Source: Actinoallomurus purpureus (lineage in GTDB: Bacteria > Actinomycetota > Actinomycetes > Streptosporangiales > Streptosporangiaceae). From it: DNA of 64,000 nt. This document shows, in pieces, positions 18,286 through 30,474 of the stretch (position 1 is its first letter; each line of letters begins with the position of its first letter). The position numbers and the translations under genes were made by a program. The stretch is from assembly GCF_024055795.1 (NCBI RefSeq), contig NZ_JAMXMY010000002.1:1-64000 (forward strand), given 5' to 3'. Below the pieces are notes generated by a model. The model saw only the letters and a list, made by a program, of their open reading frames with translations, searched no databases and was not told where the DNA came from.

Positions 18286-19581
18286 TTGTCAGTTGTGATC
18301 CGGCGCCGGCTCGGCGCCGTGGTGTTCGCGACGCTCGCGATCGCCGGCCCGCCGGCCGGCCCGGTCGGCGCCGAACCGGCCGCCCTGTCCCCTGGAGCGC
18401 CCGGCGCCCGCTTCGCGGAGCCCGGGCCGCCCAGCGCCAGTGACGTCGCGCGGGGCAGGGAGCGGGTGCGCGAGGAGACCGCTCGGGTCGGACGCATCGG
18501 GGCCGCCCTCGCTCAGGCCGACGGGCTGCTCGACGACCTCGGTGACCAGGCGGAGAGCGCCGTCGAACGCTACAACGGCGAACGCGTCAGGCTCGCCCAG
18601 GCCGGCGCGGCGTACGAGGCGGCCGTGCAGCGGTCCGCGCAGGCGCGACGCCGGCTCGCCGAGGTGCGGGACGACGTGGCGGCGCTGGCGGCCGGTGCCT
18701 ATCAGAGCCAGGGCGGCCTGCTGTCCGGCGCCGCCGCTCTGGGCGGGCCGGGGGGACCCGCCGGGTTCCTCGCGCGGGCGACCACGATGCAGGTGCTCGC
18801 CAACCGCCAGCACGCCCTGCTCCAGCGGGAGGCCGCGGTCAGGACCGTCGCGGATGTCTTCGAACGTCAGGCGCGCGACGCCCTGGCGGCCCGCCAGGAG
18901 GCGACGCGCAGCGCCGCCGACGCCTGGCACGGGGCCGTCACGGCGGTGACGCGGCAGCAGGAGGCCGTGAAACGGATCCAGGGACGGAAGGCCGCCCTCG
19001 TCGCCGAGCTCGACGCGGCCCGGACGCACGCCGCGGCCCTGGAGCACGCCCGCGCCGCGGCCCTCGAACGGGCCCGCCTCGGAGCCCAGAGGACCGTCTC
19101 GTCGCATCACGTGGTCCTCACCGGTACGGCCGGCGGCCGGGCGCTCGTCCGCGGACTCACGCGAGGAACCGACATGGGCTCCGTCGCCGCCTCCGCCGCG
19201 CTGAAGTGGCTCGGCACGCCGTACTCCTGGGGCGGCGGCAATGAGACAGGGCCGACCCGGGGCATCGCCCAGGGGGCGGGCACGGTGGGGTTCGACTGCT
19301 CGGGCCTGGTGACGTACGCCTGGGCGCGGGCCGGGCTCCGGCTGGTCCACTACGCGACCGCGCAGTACAGCGCCGGACCGCACCCGGCGCGGAGCGAGCT
19401 GCGCCCGGGCGACCTGGTCTTCTTCGCGCACGATCCCGCCGATCCGAGCACGATTCACCACGTCGGGATCTACATCGGCGACGGCCGGATGGTCGAGGCG
19501 CCGTTCACCGGCGCACGGGTACGGATCTCTCCGGCGTTCCGCCCGGACTACGCCGGAGCGACCCGCCCCGTCGTCGCTTAG
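18286..19581 (+). CDS. NlpC/P60 peptidoglycan endopeptidase with coiled-coil domain
   Basis: 431 residues, exported. A signal peptide occupies about 1-29. A long alpha-helical region (50-270, repeated ERVREETARVG, RRRLAEVRDDV, KAALVAELDAART) forms an autoinhibitory or regulatory coiled coil as in RipA-type proteins. The C-terminal NlpC/P60 domain (about 300-431) has Cys338 in GFDCSGLV and His391/His392 in TIHHVGIYIG. It should cleave the stem peptide at D-iGlu-mDAP during cell separation. The start is taken as TTG 18286, 5 bases after a GAGGGGG ribosome site; GTG 18295 is the alternative. Confidence 0.88.
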   Translation: MSVVIRRRLGAVVFATLAIAGPPAGPVGAEPAALSPGAPGARFAEPGPPSASDVARGRERVREETARVGRIGAALAQADGLLDDLGDQAESAVERYNGERVRLAQAGAAYEAAVQRSAQARRRLAEVRDDVAALAAGAYQSQGGLLSGAAALGGPGGPAGFLARATTMQVLANRQHALLQREAAVRTVADVFERQARDALAARQEATRSAADAWHGAVTAVTRQQEAVKRIQGRKAALVAELDAARTHAAALEHARAAALERARLGAQRTVSSHHVVLTGTAGGRALVRGLTRGTDMGSVAASAALKWLGTPYSWGGGNETGPTRGIAQGAGTVGFDCSGLVTYAWARAGLRLVHYATAQYSAGPHPARSELRPGDLVFFAHDPADPSTIHHVGIYIGDGRMVEAPFTGARVRISPAFRPDYAGATRPVVA

Positions 19582-19604
19582 GGCCGGCTTCGAGACAGGC
19601 CCTA
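19579..19604 (+). terminator. hairpin overlapping the NlpC/P60 stop codon
   Basis: TAGGGCC (its first three bases are the stop codon) pairs with GGCCCTA at 19598-19604. A 12-base loop and no T tract make it a weak terminator candidate. Confidence 0.45.
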
Positions 19605-19657
19605 GAGCCCGCGCGGAATGGGCGCCAGGTCAGGGCGGTCCGTTCCGCGCGGGCTCT
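19604..19657 (-). repeat. stop-codon-linked stem-loop, copy 1 (after ppa)
   Basis: A perfect 15-bp stem (AGAGCCCGCGCGGAA and complement) around a 24-base loop. Read on the minus strand it begins with the A of the ppa stop codon. The same stem, and the first bases of the loop, recur after the DUF3180 gene at 32272-32326. It probably ends ppa transcription. Confidence 0.8.
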
Positions 19658-20145
19658 CAGTGACCGTGCGTCGCCGCCCGCTTGAGCGAGCGCTCGATCT
19701 CGGCCTCGGCCTCGACGCGGCCGGTCCAGCTCGCGCCCTCGACGGACTTGCCGGGCTCGAGGTCCTTGTACACCTCGAAGAAGTGCTGGATCTCCAGCCG
19801 GTCGAACTCGGGTACGTGGTGAATGTCGCGCAGGTGTTCCATGCGGGGATCCGTGGCGGGCACGCACAGGACCTTGTCGTCGCCGCCGGCCTCATCGGTC
19901 ATTCGGAACATTCCGACCGTACGGCACCGGATCAGGCAGCCGGGGAACGTCGGCTCCTGGAGGAGGACCAGCGCGTCGAGCGGGTCGCCGTCCTCGCCGA
20001 GCGTGTTGTCCACGAATCCGTAATCGGCGGGATACTGCGTCGAGGTGAACAACATCCGGTCCAGCCGGATACGGCCGGTCTCGTGGTCCATCTCGTACTT
20101 GTTGCGCTGACCTTTCGGAATCTCGATAGTGACGTCGAATTCCAC
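19657..20145 (-). CDS. ppa: inorganic pyrophosphatase, family I
   Basis: 162 residues, cytoplasmic. It hydrolyses pyrophosphate to two phosphates with Mg2+, pulling biosynthetic reactions forward. The signature [12 protein letters not shown] holds the metal-binding aspartates; [13 protein letters not shown] and [13 protein letters not shown] complete the active site. GTG 20145 follows GGAGG by 6 bases and gives the usual family length; an upstream in-frame ATG would add 20 unlike residues. It is divergent from dacB, a common actinobacterial arrangement. Confidence 0.95.
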   Translation of the reverse strand: MEFDVTIEIPKGQRNKYEMDHETGRIRLDRMLFTSTQYPADYGFVDNTLGEDGDPLDALVLLQEPTFPGCLIRCRTVGMFRMTDEAGGDDKVLCVPATDPRMEHLRDIHHVPEFDRLEIQHFFEVYKDLEPGKSVEGASWTGRVEAEAEIERSLKRAATHGH

Positions 20146-20251
20146 AATGTCCTCCGCTCCCCGGGGCGGGCCGAGGTAGTTCTGGTTGGATGTTGGCTCG
20201 TACAAGGATGTCGCACGTCATGACTACACGGCGATGGGGGAGGGGCGTCAC

Positions 20252-21631
20252 GTGCCGAGGCCTGAGCGCGTCATGGCCATGCTCACACTGGCGCTCCTGA
20301 ACGTTTTCCTCGTCGCCGCCGCGCTCGCAGTGGTCAAGCTCACACCAGACCGTTCCCTCGCGGTGCGCCCGCCAACCGTTGCGGAGCGGGCGATCGTCAG
20401 CGCGGCCGCGCCCGCGCTGGGCCCGACGTCCGCGGCCGCGCCCGCCCCGGGCTCGGGCAACCTCGCGTCGCGGCTGGACGGCCTCATGAGCAGGGCCGGG
20501 ATGGGCTCCGACCTGACGGGCACCGTGATCGACGCGAGCACCGGCCGGGCGTTGTACACCAGCAACGCCGACCGATCGGCCGTCCCGGCCTCGACCACCA
20601 AGCTGGTCACGTCGACGGCGGCGCTCGCCGCCGTGGGGCCCGATCACCGGCTCACCACCAAGGCGGTCAAGGGTGGCGGGGGCGTCGTCCTCGTCGGCGG
20701 CGGCGACTCGACCCTGACCCGTACGGCGGCCAAGAACGCCTACCCGCGCCCGGCCTCGCTGACCGACCTGGCGAAACAGACGGCGGCCGCTCTCAAGGCG
20801 GCCGGCACCCGCAGCGCGCGCGTCGACTACGACGTGTCCCTGTTCCAGGGAAGGCAGATGGGGCCGGGTTGGAAGCCCAACTACGTCTCCGAGGGCGACG
20901 TCTCCCCGGTGTGGGCGCTCGAGGTGGACGAGGGCAGGGTCGCCCCGTCCTCGCACGTGCGCGTGCAGAATCCGCCCCGGATCGCCGCGGACGCGTTCGT
21001 GAAGCTGCTGCGGAAACAGGGGATCTCCGCGACCATCGGCTCCTCCACCACCGCGCCGCGGGGTGCCCGGCAGCTCGGCGCCGTGCAGTCACCGCCGGTG
21101 TCCGCGCTGGTCGAGGCGCTGCTGACCAACAGTGACAACGACATGGCCGAGGCGATGGCCCGCCAGGTCGCCCTCGCCCGCCACCGGCCGGCGTCCTTCG
21201 CCGGGGGAGCCGCGGCCGTGCACGACGTGCTGGCGGGGCTCGGGCTGGCGAACGGCGTCGCGACCGTCGACGGCAGCGGTCTGTCCCCCAACAACCGGAT
21301 CACTCCGAATGCCCTGGCCCGGATCCTCGTCGCCGGGTCCTCCCCTGCCCACCCCGAGCTGGCCTCGGTGATGTCCGGCATGCCGATCGGAGGCTTCTCC
21401 GGCACCCTCGCCTTGCGGTACCGCACCGGCACCGCCGCGGCCGGGATGGGCCTAGTCCGGGGCAAGACCGGCACGCTCAACAACGTCAACACGCTCGCCG
21501 GCGTCGCGTACGACACCGACGGCAGGCTGCTGGCGTTCGCCTTCATGGCCAACAACGTGGCGAACTCCGAGGCCGCGAAGGCGGCGCTCGACAGTCTGGC
21601 CGGCACCCTCGCGACGTGCGGCTGCCACTGA
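20252..21631 (+). CDS. dacB: D-alanyl-D-alanine carboxypeptidase/endopeptidase (PBP4, S13)
   Basis: 459 residues, anchored by an N-terminal helix (about 8-30, LTLALLNVFLVAAALAVV). The catalytic triad of motifs is complete: STTK (114-117), SDN in LLTNSDNDMAEA and KTG in RGKTGTLNN. It removes the terminal D-Ala of peptidoglycan stems and can cleave cross-links. GTG 20252 is preceded by GGGGGAGGGG. The family insert with VDYDVSLFQGRQMGPGW is present. Confidence 0.93.
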   Translation: MPRPERVMAMLTLALLNVFLVAAALAVVKLTPDRSLAVRPPTVAERAIVSAAAPALGPTSAAAPAPGSGNLASRLDGLMSRAGMGSDLTGTVIDASTGRALYTSNADRSAVPASTTKLVTSTAALAAVGPDHRLTTKAVKGGGGVVLVGGGDSTLTRTAAKNAYPRPASLTDLAKQTAAALKAAGTRSARVDYDVSLFQGRQMGPGWKPNYVSEGDVSPVWALEVDEGRVAPSSHVRVQNPPRIAADAFVKLLRKQGISATIGSSTTAPRGARQLGAVQSPPVSALVEALLTNSDNDMAEAMARQVALARHRPASFAGGAAAVHDVLAGLGLANGVATVDGSGLSPNNRITPNALARILVAGSSPAHPELASVMSGMPIGGFSGTLALRYRTGTAAAGMGLVRGKTGTLNNVNTLAGVAYDTDGRLLAFAFMANNVANSEAAKAALDSLAGTLATCGCH

Positions 21632-21739
21632 CGCCGTTCCGGGAGTCGATCGGGCCCGTTCACGCGTTGGGCCGATATGGGCATGCCCCCGACACCAGCG
21701 GGGACGTACCGTAGAGGTGCCCGGCCGGAGAGGTTTGTG

Positions 21740-22861
21740 ATGCCAGCATCCATGATCGACTGGAACGTCGCCGTACAGACGGGGACCCGCCTCGTTCGCT
21801 CGGGACCCCAGGTGAGCCCCACCGAGGCTCGCCAGGTCGTCGTCGAGCTCAGAGACCTGTCGCGGATCGCGCAGGGCCATGTCCGTGACTTCACCGGGAT
21901 GGACGGCGCGCTCGACCCGTCCCCGGCGAAGGTCGTCGACCGCCCGGGCTGGATCAAGGCGAACGTCGACGGCTTCCGTGTCGTCCTCGAACCCCTGATG
22001 GAACAGCTCCAGGAGCGCCGGGGCGGCGGCATGCTCGGCGGCCTCGGCGGAGCCGCGGGCGGCGCGGTCGTCCAGGCCGTGGGATCGCGGGTGACCGGAG
22101 CCCAGGTCGGCGCGATCCTCGCGTACATGGCCAGCCGCGTCCTCGGCCAGTACGAGCTGTTCCTGCCGCCGGACCCGACCGGCCGCGCGCCGACGGGGCG
22201 GCTGACGCTCGTCGCGCCCAACATCGTCAGCGCCGAGCAGGAGCTGGACGTCGACACCCGTGACTTCCGGCTGTGGGTCTGCCTGCACGAGGAGACGCAC
22301 CGGGCTCAGTTCGCGTCGGTGTCGTGGCTGCGCGCGTACGTCCAGGACCAGATGACGGCCTTCCTGCTCGCCGCCGACCTCGACCCGGGGGCGCTGCTCG
22401 ACCGGCTGCGCGACGTGGGCGAGGCGGTCGCCGACGCGGTGCGCGGCGGCGAGGGCAACCTCATCGACGCCATCCAGACGCCGGAGCAGCGGGAGATCCT
22501 CGACCGCCTGACCGCCGTGATGACGCTGGCCGAAGGCCACGGCGACTACGTGATGGACGCCGTCGGCCCCGAGGTGGTGCCGAGCGTGGCGGAGATCCGC
22601 GCCAAGTTCCAGCACCGCCGTGCGGGCGGCTCGCAGGTCGACCGGGCCATCCGCCGCCTGCTCGGCCTCGACATGAAGATGAAGCAGTACGCCGAGGGCG
22701 CCCGGTTCGTCAGGCAGGTCATCGACCAGGCCGGCATGGACGGGTTCAACCGCGTCTGGACCTCCCCGAACACCCTGCCCACCCACGACGAGATCAAGGA
22801 TCCCGCCCTGTGGGTCGGCCGGGTCATCGGCAAGCCGGAGCTGCCGCCCACCGCCGAGTGA
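21740..22861 (+). CDS. zinc-dependent metalloprotease, DUF2342 family
   Basis: 373 residues, no signal peptide. HEETH at 183-187 ([12 protein letters not shown]) is the zinc-binding HExxH of this actinobacterial family, which has been labelled coenzyme F420 biosynthesis-associated without proven chemistry. A glycine-rich hydrophobic hairpin ([24 protein letters not shown] in part) precedes it, and [17 protein letters not shown] is the conserved N-terminus. ATG 21740 follows GGAGAGG. The family constantly sits between dacB and tilS. Confidence 0.88.
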   Translation: MPASMIDWNVAVQTGTRLVRSGPQVSPTEARQVVVELRDLSRIAQGHVRDFTGMDGALDPSPAKVVDRPGWIKANVDGFRVVLEPLMEQLQERRGGGMLGGLGGAAGGAVVQAVGSRVTGAQVGAILAYMASRVLGQYELFLPPDPTGRAPTGRLTLVAPNIVSAEQELDVDTRDFRLWVCLHEETHRAQFASVSWLRAYVQDQMTAFLLAADLDPGALLDRLRDVGEAVADAVRGGEGNLIDAIQTPEQREILDRLTAVMTLAEGHGDYVMDAVGPEVVPSVAEIRAKFQHRRAGGSQVDRAIRRLLGLDMKMKQYAEGARFVRQVIDQAGMDGFNRVWTSPNTLPTHDEIKDPALWVGRVIGKPELPPTAE

Positions 22862-23033
22862 CCGGCGGGCGGGGACTCAGGCCGTCCGGTGCGGCGCTGT
22901 GCTCGCGTACCGCCTCGGGACGCCGGGCGGAGGCGGCCCGCGTCGGCGTGGAGACCACCGTCGCCGAGCTCCGGCACGGCCGTATTCGGCGGGGGTCGCC
23001 CCTCCGCCGGTCGCCGCGCTGGAGAATGGGGCC

Positions 23034-24167
23034 GTGGGACCTGATCCGGCGGTCGCGGCGGTACGCCTGGCGGTCCGCGGCACGCTCCGCGAGATCGAGC
23101 CGGGCGACCTGGTGCTCGTCGCGTGCAGCGGTGGCGCCGACTCGCTCGCGCTGGCCGGGGCCCTGGCCTTCGAAGCGGCCAGATCCGGCCACCGGGCCGG
23201 TGGCATCACCGTCGACCACGGTCTGCAGGAGGGTTCGGCCGAGCGCGCCGCCGGCGTCGTACGGACGATGGCGGGGCTCGGACTCGACCCGGTGGAGGCC
23301 GTGCGCGTCGCCGTCGGCACGTCCGGTGGCCCCGAGGCGGCGGCCCGCGACGCCCGGTACACCGCGCTCGCCGACGCCGCCGCGCGCCATCGCGCCGCCG
23401 CCGTCCTGCTCGGACACACCTTGGACGACCAGGCCGAGACCGTGCTGCTCGGCCTGGCGCGCGGCTCCGGCGCGCGATCCCTGGCCGGGATGCCGAAGGC
23501 GGCGGGCCGCTACCGTCGGCCGCTGCTCGACCTCGACCGCGACCTGATCCGCCGCGCGTGCCTCGCCATGGGCCTGGCACCCTGGGACGACCCGCACAAC
23601 GGCGACCCGGCCTTCGCCCGGGTGCGGGTCCGCCGCGACGTGCTCCCGGTGCTGGAGAGGGAGCTCGGACCGCGGGTCGCCGCCGCGCTGGCCCGTACGG
23701 CGCGGATGCTGCGCGACGACGCCGACGCCCTCGACGCCTGGGCCGAGCGCGCGCTCCGGGAGGCCACCGTCCCGGCCGGCGCGCCCACCCCTCGGTCCGC
23801 GGGCGGATCGCCGCCGGCCGAGACCGGCGAAGGAGCGGCGCATGGGCGCCGGGCCGGCGCGTCGCCGCGGGAGGCGGGAGGGGCGGCCGTTCCCACGGCG
23901 GATGCGCGAACGGAGAAGGCCCCGAGCGCGCTGCGCGTCGGCGCGTTGGCCGAGCTGCCGCGCGCCGTGCGCACCCGGGTCCTGCGCCGGGCGGCGATCG
24001 CCGCGGGCAGCCCGCCGGGCACCCTGGCGGCCGTCCACATCGACGCGGCGGACGCGCTCGTTACGGCGTGGCGGGGCCAGTCCCACGTGGACCTACCCGG
24101 CCGGGTTCGGGTCTGGCGCCGGTATGAAAAGCTGCTCTTCGGGCCGTCCGAATCCTCCGAAATCTAG
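23034..24167 (+). CDS. tilS: tRNA(Ile)-lysidine synthase
   Basis: 377 residues. It ligates lysine to C34 of the CAU-anticodon tRNA-Ile using ATP, so that the tRNA reads AUA and not AUG. The PP-loop is SGGADS (32-37), followed by [32 protein letters not shown] and the [10 protein letters not shown] region. A low-complexity Ala/Gly/Arg-rich insert sits at about 245-300. The C-terminal domain ends [15 protein letters not shown] 23034 follows GGAGAATGGGG. Its target tRNA gene is not in the window. Confidence 0.92.
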   Translation: MGPDPAVAAVRLAVRGTLREIEPGDLVLVACSGGADSLALAGALAFEAARSGHRAGGITVDHGLQEGSAERAAGVVRTMAGLGLDPVEAVRVAVGTSGGPEAAARDARYTALADAAARHRAAAVLLGHTLDDQAETVLLGLARGSGARSLAGMPKAAGRYRRPLLDLDRDLIRRACLAMGLAPWDDPHNGDPAFARVRVRRDVLPVLERELGPRVAAALARTARMLRDDADALDAWAERALREATVPAGAPTPRSAGGSPPAETGEGAAHGRRAGASPREAGGAAVPTADARTEKAPSALRVGALAELPRAVRTRVLRRAAIAAGSPPGTLAAVHIDAADALVTAWRGQSHVDLPGRVRVWRRYEKLLFGPSESSEI

Positions 24168-24237
24168 ACGACCCGGAGTGTTCGGGCGGGCAGGGACTGG
24201 CGCGGCCCGTGGCCGCATGATCGCGAAAGGCTCTGCG

Positions 24238-24810
24238 GTGGACGAAACGGACATGCGGGCAGATCTGGAGAAGGTACTCATCCCGGAGGAAGAGCTCCAG
24301 GAAAAGATCCGGGAGCTCGCCGCCAAGATCGACGCCGACTACGCGGGCCGGGAGATCCTGCTCGTCGGGGTACTCAAGGGCGCGGTGATGGTCATGGCGG
24401 ACCTGGCCCGCGCGCTGCACTCACCCGTCTCGATGGACTGGATGGCCGTCTCGTCGTACGGCTCCGGCACGCAGTCCTCCGGCGTCGTGCGCATCCTCAA
24501 GGACCTCGACGCGGACATCATGGACCGCCACGTCCTGATCGTCGAGGACATCATCGACTCCGGGCTCACCCTGCACTGGCTGATGAGCAACCTGGAGTCG
24601 CGCGGCCCCGCGTCGCTGGGGGTCTGCGCGCTGCTGCGCAAGCCGGACGCCGCCAAGATCGAGGTCGACGTGAAGTACATCGGGTTCGACATCCCCAACG
24701 AGTTCGTGATCGGTTACGGCCTGGACTACGCCGAGCGCTACCGCAACCTTCCCTTCGTGGGCACACTTGCGCCACACGTCTACGGTGGAAGTGGGGAACA
24801 AGAGGGTTAG
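24238..24810 (+). CDS. hpt: hypoxanthine(-guanine) phosphoribosyltransferase
   Basis: 190 residues. It transfers the phosphoribosyl group of PRPP to hypoxanthine or guanine in purine salvage. The PRPP loop is [33 protein letters not shown] and the [11 protein letters not shown] flexible loop are typical, and [19 protein letters not shown] is the C-terminal base-binding region. GTG 24238 follows GAAAGG. It lies between tilS and ftsH as in most actinomycetes. Confidence 0.95.
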   Translation: MDETDMRADLEKVLIPEEELQEKIRELAAKIDADYAGREILLVGVLKGAVMVMADLARALHSPVSMDWMAVSSYGSGTQSSGVVRILKDLDADIMDRHVLIVEDIIDSGLTLHWLMSNLESRGPASLGVCALLRKPDAAKIEVDVKYIGFDIPNEFVIGYGLDYAERYRNLPFVGTLAPHVYGGSGEQEG

Positions 24811-25002
24811 CTTAGTACGTTGCATCTTGCGAAGTAGTGCACCGGTCGTCGTGCTGCGGTCTTCCGTGAGACCGGTGTACCTTCGGTATCCCGGCTGCAA
24901 GGCGGGGAGCCACACTCGGGAAGGCCGCCTCGGCGCATTACGTGTCGAGGTCTTGGAGACGCTGGTCGGGAGGGACGGGCCCCATCGCGGGGCACCGCAT
25001 AA

Positions 25003-27011
<2,009 letters not shown>

Positions 27012-27015
<4 letters not shown>

Positions 27016-27608
27016 GCGAGGAGTTCGAACTTCACGGACCGCCGATCGACCACGCGCGGGTCGAGAAGGCGGTCCGTGAGATCCTGATCGCGGTCGGGGA
27101 GGACCCCGACCGCGACGGGCTCGTCGACACCCCGGCGCGGGTCGCCCGCGCGTACGCCGAGCAGTTCGCCGGGCTGCGGCAGCGGCCCGAGGACGTCCTC
27201 ACGACGGTCTTCGACGCCGACCACGACGAGATGGTGCTCGTCAAGGACATCGAGGTGTACAGCACCTGCGAGCACCACCTGGTGCCGTTCCACGGCGTCG
27301 CGCACGTCGGCTACACACCGAACGCCCGCGGGCAGATCACCGGGCTGTCCAAGCTGGCGCGCCTCGTCGACGTGTACGCCCGGCGCCCTCAGGTGCAGGA
27401 GCGCATGACGTCACAGATCGCCGACGCGCTCATGGGCGTCCTTAAGCCGCGCGGCGTGATCGTCGTCATCGAGGCCGAGCACCTGTGCATGACCATGCGC
27501 GGGGTGCGCAAACCCGGCGCGAAGACGGTGACGTCGGCGGTGCGGGGCGACTTCCGCGACTCGCCGAGCACCCGCGCGGAGGCGATGAGCCTCATCCTCG
27601 GTCGCTGA
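27012..27608 (+). CDS. folE: GTP cyclohydrolase I
   Basis: 198 residues. It converts GTP to 7,8-dihydroneopterin triphosphate and formate, the first step of folate synthesis. [12 protein letters not shown] provides zinc-binding Cys and His residues, [16 protein letters not shown] the third zinc Cys and the GTP-binding loop. The GTG start overlaps the ftsH stop (GTGA), so the two are coupled. Confidence 0.96.
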
Positions 27609-27794
27609 CACCTGCCCTCCGGGTGACGGCTCCATGACCGGGAGAGCCGTTCGTGAACTCCAGGGTTTGACTGTTCGTCGAAACAAGAGTCGGCGGTGTT
27701 CGCGTTGCGGGAGACTGCGGCCGGATTCCTGAGGAATCGATGTCGGTGTTGATGGCTACCGGGGAGACCCGGTCGACGACGCTGTGGGGCCGTG

Positions 27795-29567
27795 ATGGGC
27801 GAGACGAAGCGCGACGCACCAGGTCGTGAGCCGGGCGGTCGCGCGGGAGAGGCGGGAGAGCTGGAGCGCCGCCGGCAGCGGCGCTGGGTCCCGGCCACCG
27901 CCGGATGGCTGTCGTTCCTGATCGGGCTGCTCGACGTCATCGGCGCCCTGCTGCCCGAATGGCACCGCCGGATGGTCCGGCTCGACGAGATCGTCCCCGG
28001 ATCGGTGAACAACGCGGCCCGTACGGCGACCCTGGTCGCCGGGTTGCTCCTGCTCCTGCTGTCCCACGGCCTGCGCCGCCGCAAGCGCCGCGCGTGGCGC
28101 GCCGTCGCCGGCCTGCTCGCCTTCACGATCGTCTCCCACGTCGTCAAGGACTTCGCGCTGTCGGCCATCGTCGCGGCCGCGATGTTCGGGGCGCTGATCT
28201 ACTTCCGCGACGAGTTCTACGCGACCGGCGACCCGCGGACCCGGTGGCGGGCCCTGTGGGTCGGATCGTTCCTCGCCGCGGCCAGCGTCGGAGTGGGCCT
28301 GCTGTTCATCGCGCTCAACCACCACGGCCTCGTCCGCGACTATTCCTTCTCCGAGCGCCTGCGGCACGTCGTCGGCGGCCTGTTCGGCGCCTCCGGGCCG
28401 GTGACGTTCACCTCCGACGGCAGGAACGACCTGTTCGGGCTGATGCTGGGCTCGCTCGGCCTGTTCACCGCCGGCACGACGATCTTCCTGTTCCTCCGGC
28501 CCGCCGAGCCCGCCCCCTCGATGTCCGCCGACGACGAGAACCGGGTCCGGGACCTGCTCGCCCGGCAGGGCGCCCGTGACTCGCTCGGCTACTTCTCCCT
28601 CCGCCGGGACAAGAGCGTGATCTGGTCCCCGACCGGGAAGGCGTGCGTCACCTACCGCGTGGTGTCCGGCGTGATGCTGGCCGGCGGCGACCCGATCGGC
28701 GACCCCGAAGCCTGGCCCGGCGCCATCGAGGCGTTCCAGGAGGAGGCGGCCCGCCACGCCTGGGTGCCCGCCGTCATGGGCTGCAGCGAGCTCGGCGCCG
28801 AGATCTGGTGCCGCGACACGGGCCTGTCGGCGCTCGAACTCGGCGACGAGGCGATCGTCGACGCCGCCGAGTTCTCCCTCGACGGCCGGACGATGCGCAA
28901 CGTCCGCCAGATGGTCAACCGGGTCGCCCGCCAGGGCTACACCGCCGAGGTCCGCCGCGAGAACGACTACGCCCCCGACGAGCTCAGGGCGCTGTGGGAC
29001 CAGGCCGACGCCTGGCGCGGCACCGATACCGAGCGCGGGTTCTCCATGGCGCTGGGCCGCGTGGGCGAACCCGGCGACGAGGAGTGCGTGGTCGCCACCG
29101 CCACCAAGGACGGCGAGCTGCACGCCATCCTGCACTTCGTCCCCTGGGGCACCGACGGCCTGTCCCTGGACCTCATGCGCCGCGACCGCGCGGCCCAGCC
29201 CGGCCTCAACGACTTCCTGATCGTCGAGGCGATCAAGGCCGCCCCCGATCTGGGCGTCAAGCGCGTCTCGCTGAACTTCGCGGTGTTCCGCGCGGCGCTG
29301 GCGCGCGGCGAGCGGATCGGCGCGGGGCCCGTCCTGAAGGCATGGCGCGGCCTGCTGATCTTCCTGTCCCGCTGGTTCCAGATCGAGTCGCTGTACAAGT
29401 TCAATGCCAAGTTCCAGCCGGTGTGGCAGCCGAGGTTCTTCGTCTATTCGAGCCTGGGCGACGCGCCCCGCATCGCCCTGGCCGCTCTGGAGGCCGAGGC
29501 CTTCTTCGTCTGGCCGCGCGTCCGCATCCCCGGCCTCAAGCGGCCCCCGAAGCGCGTCGCGGCGTAG
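27795..29567 (+). CDS. MprF-like membrane protein with DUF2156 aminoacyl-lipid synthase domain
   Basis: 590 residues. About six membrane helices (roughly 35-240) precede a cytoplasmic DUF2156 domain (about 260-570) with two GNAT-like halves: YRVVSGVMLAGGDPIGDPE, and FAVFRAALARGERIGAGPVLK. The family includes lysyl-phosphatidylglycerol synthases, which add an amino acid from aminoacyl-tRNA to phosphatidylglycerol and reduce sensitivity to cationic peptides. It has fewer helices than full-length MprF flippases. ATG 27795 is used; a GTG lies one codon upstream. It interrupts the folate gene cluster. Confidence 0.85.
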   Translation: MGETKRDAPGREPGGRAGEAGELERRRQRRWVPATAGWLSFLIGLLDVIGALLPEWHRRMVRLDEIVPGSVNNAARTATLVAGLLLLLLSHGLRRRKRRAWRAVAGLLAFTIVSHVVKDFALSAIVAAAMFGALIYFRDEFYATGDPRTRWRALWVGSFLAAASVGVGLLFIALNHHGLVRDYSFSERLRHVVGGLFGASGPVTFTSDGRNDLFGLMLGSLGLFTAGTTIFLFLRPAEPAPSMSADDENRVRDLLARQGARDSLGYFSLRRDKSVIWSPTGKACVTYRVVSGVMLAGGDPIGDPEAWPGAIEAFQEEAARHAWVPAVMGCSELGAEIWCRDTGLSALELGDEAIVDAAEFSLDGRTMRNVRQMVNRVARQGYTAEVRRENDYAPDELRALWDQADAWRGTDTERGFSMALGRVGEPGDEECVVATATKDGELHAILHFVPWGTDGLSLDLMRRDRAAQPGLNDFLIVEAIKAAPDLGVKRVSLNFAVFRAALARGERIGAGPVLKAWRGLLIFLSRWFQIESLYKFNAKFQPVWQPRFFVYSSLGDAPRIALAALEAEAFFVWPRVRIPGLKRPPKRVAA

Positions 29568-29622
29568 GTCTTACGGATCACCCGGCAGGCCGGTCCGCGC
29601 GGCGAGCCCATAGGCTGACCCC

Positions 29623-30474
29623 ATGACCATGAGCGTCGCCGGCCTGCCCGACCCCGGGCGCTGCCTCGTCATGGGCGTCGTCAACGTCACGCCCGACTCC
29701 TTCTCCGATGGTGGCGCCTGGTTCGACCATGACGCCGCGATCCGGCGCGGCCTCGCTCTCGTCGCCGAGGGCGCCGACCTCGTCGACGTCGGAGGCGAGT
29801 CGACCCGGCCGGGCGCGCAGCGGGTCTCGCTGCGCGAGGAGCTCCGACGGGTCGTCCCGGTGATCGAGGCGCTCGCCGCCGAGGGCGTGCCGGTCAGCGT
29901 CGACACGATGCGCGCCGAGGTCGCCGAGGCCGCCATCGACGTCGGCGCCCGGCTGGTCAACGACGTGAGCGGCGGCCTGGCCGACCCCGCCATGCCGCGC
30001 GTGGTGGCGAAGGCCTCCGTCCCGTACGTCGTCATGCACTGGCGTGGGCACAGCCACGACATGGACAAGCGCGCGGTCTACGCCGACGTGGTCCGCGAGG
30101 TGCGTGACGAGCTGCGGGCCCGCATCGGGGCGATCGTCGCGGAGGGCGTCGACCCCTCCCTGCTGATCGTCGACCCCGGCCTCGGCTTCGCCAAGCGGCC
30201 CGAGGACAACCACAACTGGACCCTCCTCGCCCACCTCGACGCCCTGCGGGCACTCGGCCACCCGGTCCTCGTGGCGGCGTCCCGAAAACGGTTCCTCGGC
30301 CGGCTCCTCGCCGCCCCCGACGGCACCCAGCGCCCGTTCACCGAGTCCGACGACGCCACGGTCGCGATCACCGCGCTGGCCGCCGCCGCCGGGGCCTGGT
30401 GCGTACGCGTGCACGAGGTCCGCCCCAACGCCGACGCCGTACGCGTCGCCGCGGCCTGGGGAGCCGCCCGGTGA
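29623..30474 (+). CDS. folP: dihydropteroate synthase
   Basis: 283 residues. It condenses 6-hydroxymethyl-dihydropterin pyrophosphate with p-aminobenzoate and is the sulfonamide target. MGVVNVTPDSFSDGG, VDVGGESTRPGA, VNDVSGGLAD and DPGLGFAKRPEDN are the pterin/pABA loops, and AASRKRFLG the catalytic lysine loop. ATG 29623 is used, with ATG 29629 possible. Its stop overlaps the next start (GTGA). No sulfonamide-resistance insertion is visible in the loops. Confidence 0.96.
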   Translation: MTMSVAGLPDPGRCLVMGVVNVTPDSFSDGGAWFDHDAAIRRGLALVAEGADLVDVGGESTRPGAQRVSLREELRRVVPVIEALAAEGVPVSVDTMRAEVAEAAIDVGARLVNDVSGGLADPAMPRVVAKASVPYVVMHWRGHSHDMDKRAVYADVVREVRDELRARIGAIVAEGVDPSLLIVDPGLGFAKRPEDNHNWTLLAHLDALRALGHPVLVAASRKRFLGRLLAAPDGTQRPFTESDDATVAITALAAAAGAWCVRVHEVRPNADAVRVAAAWGAAR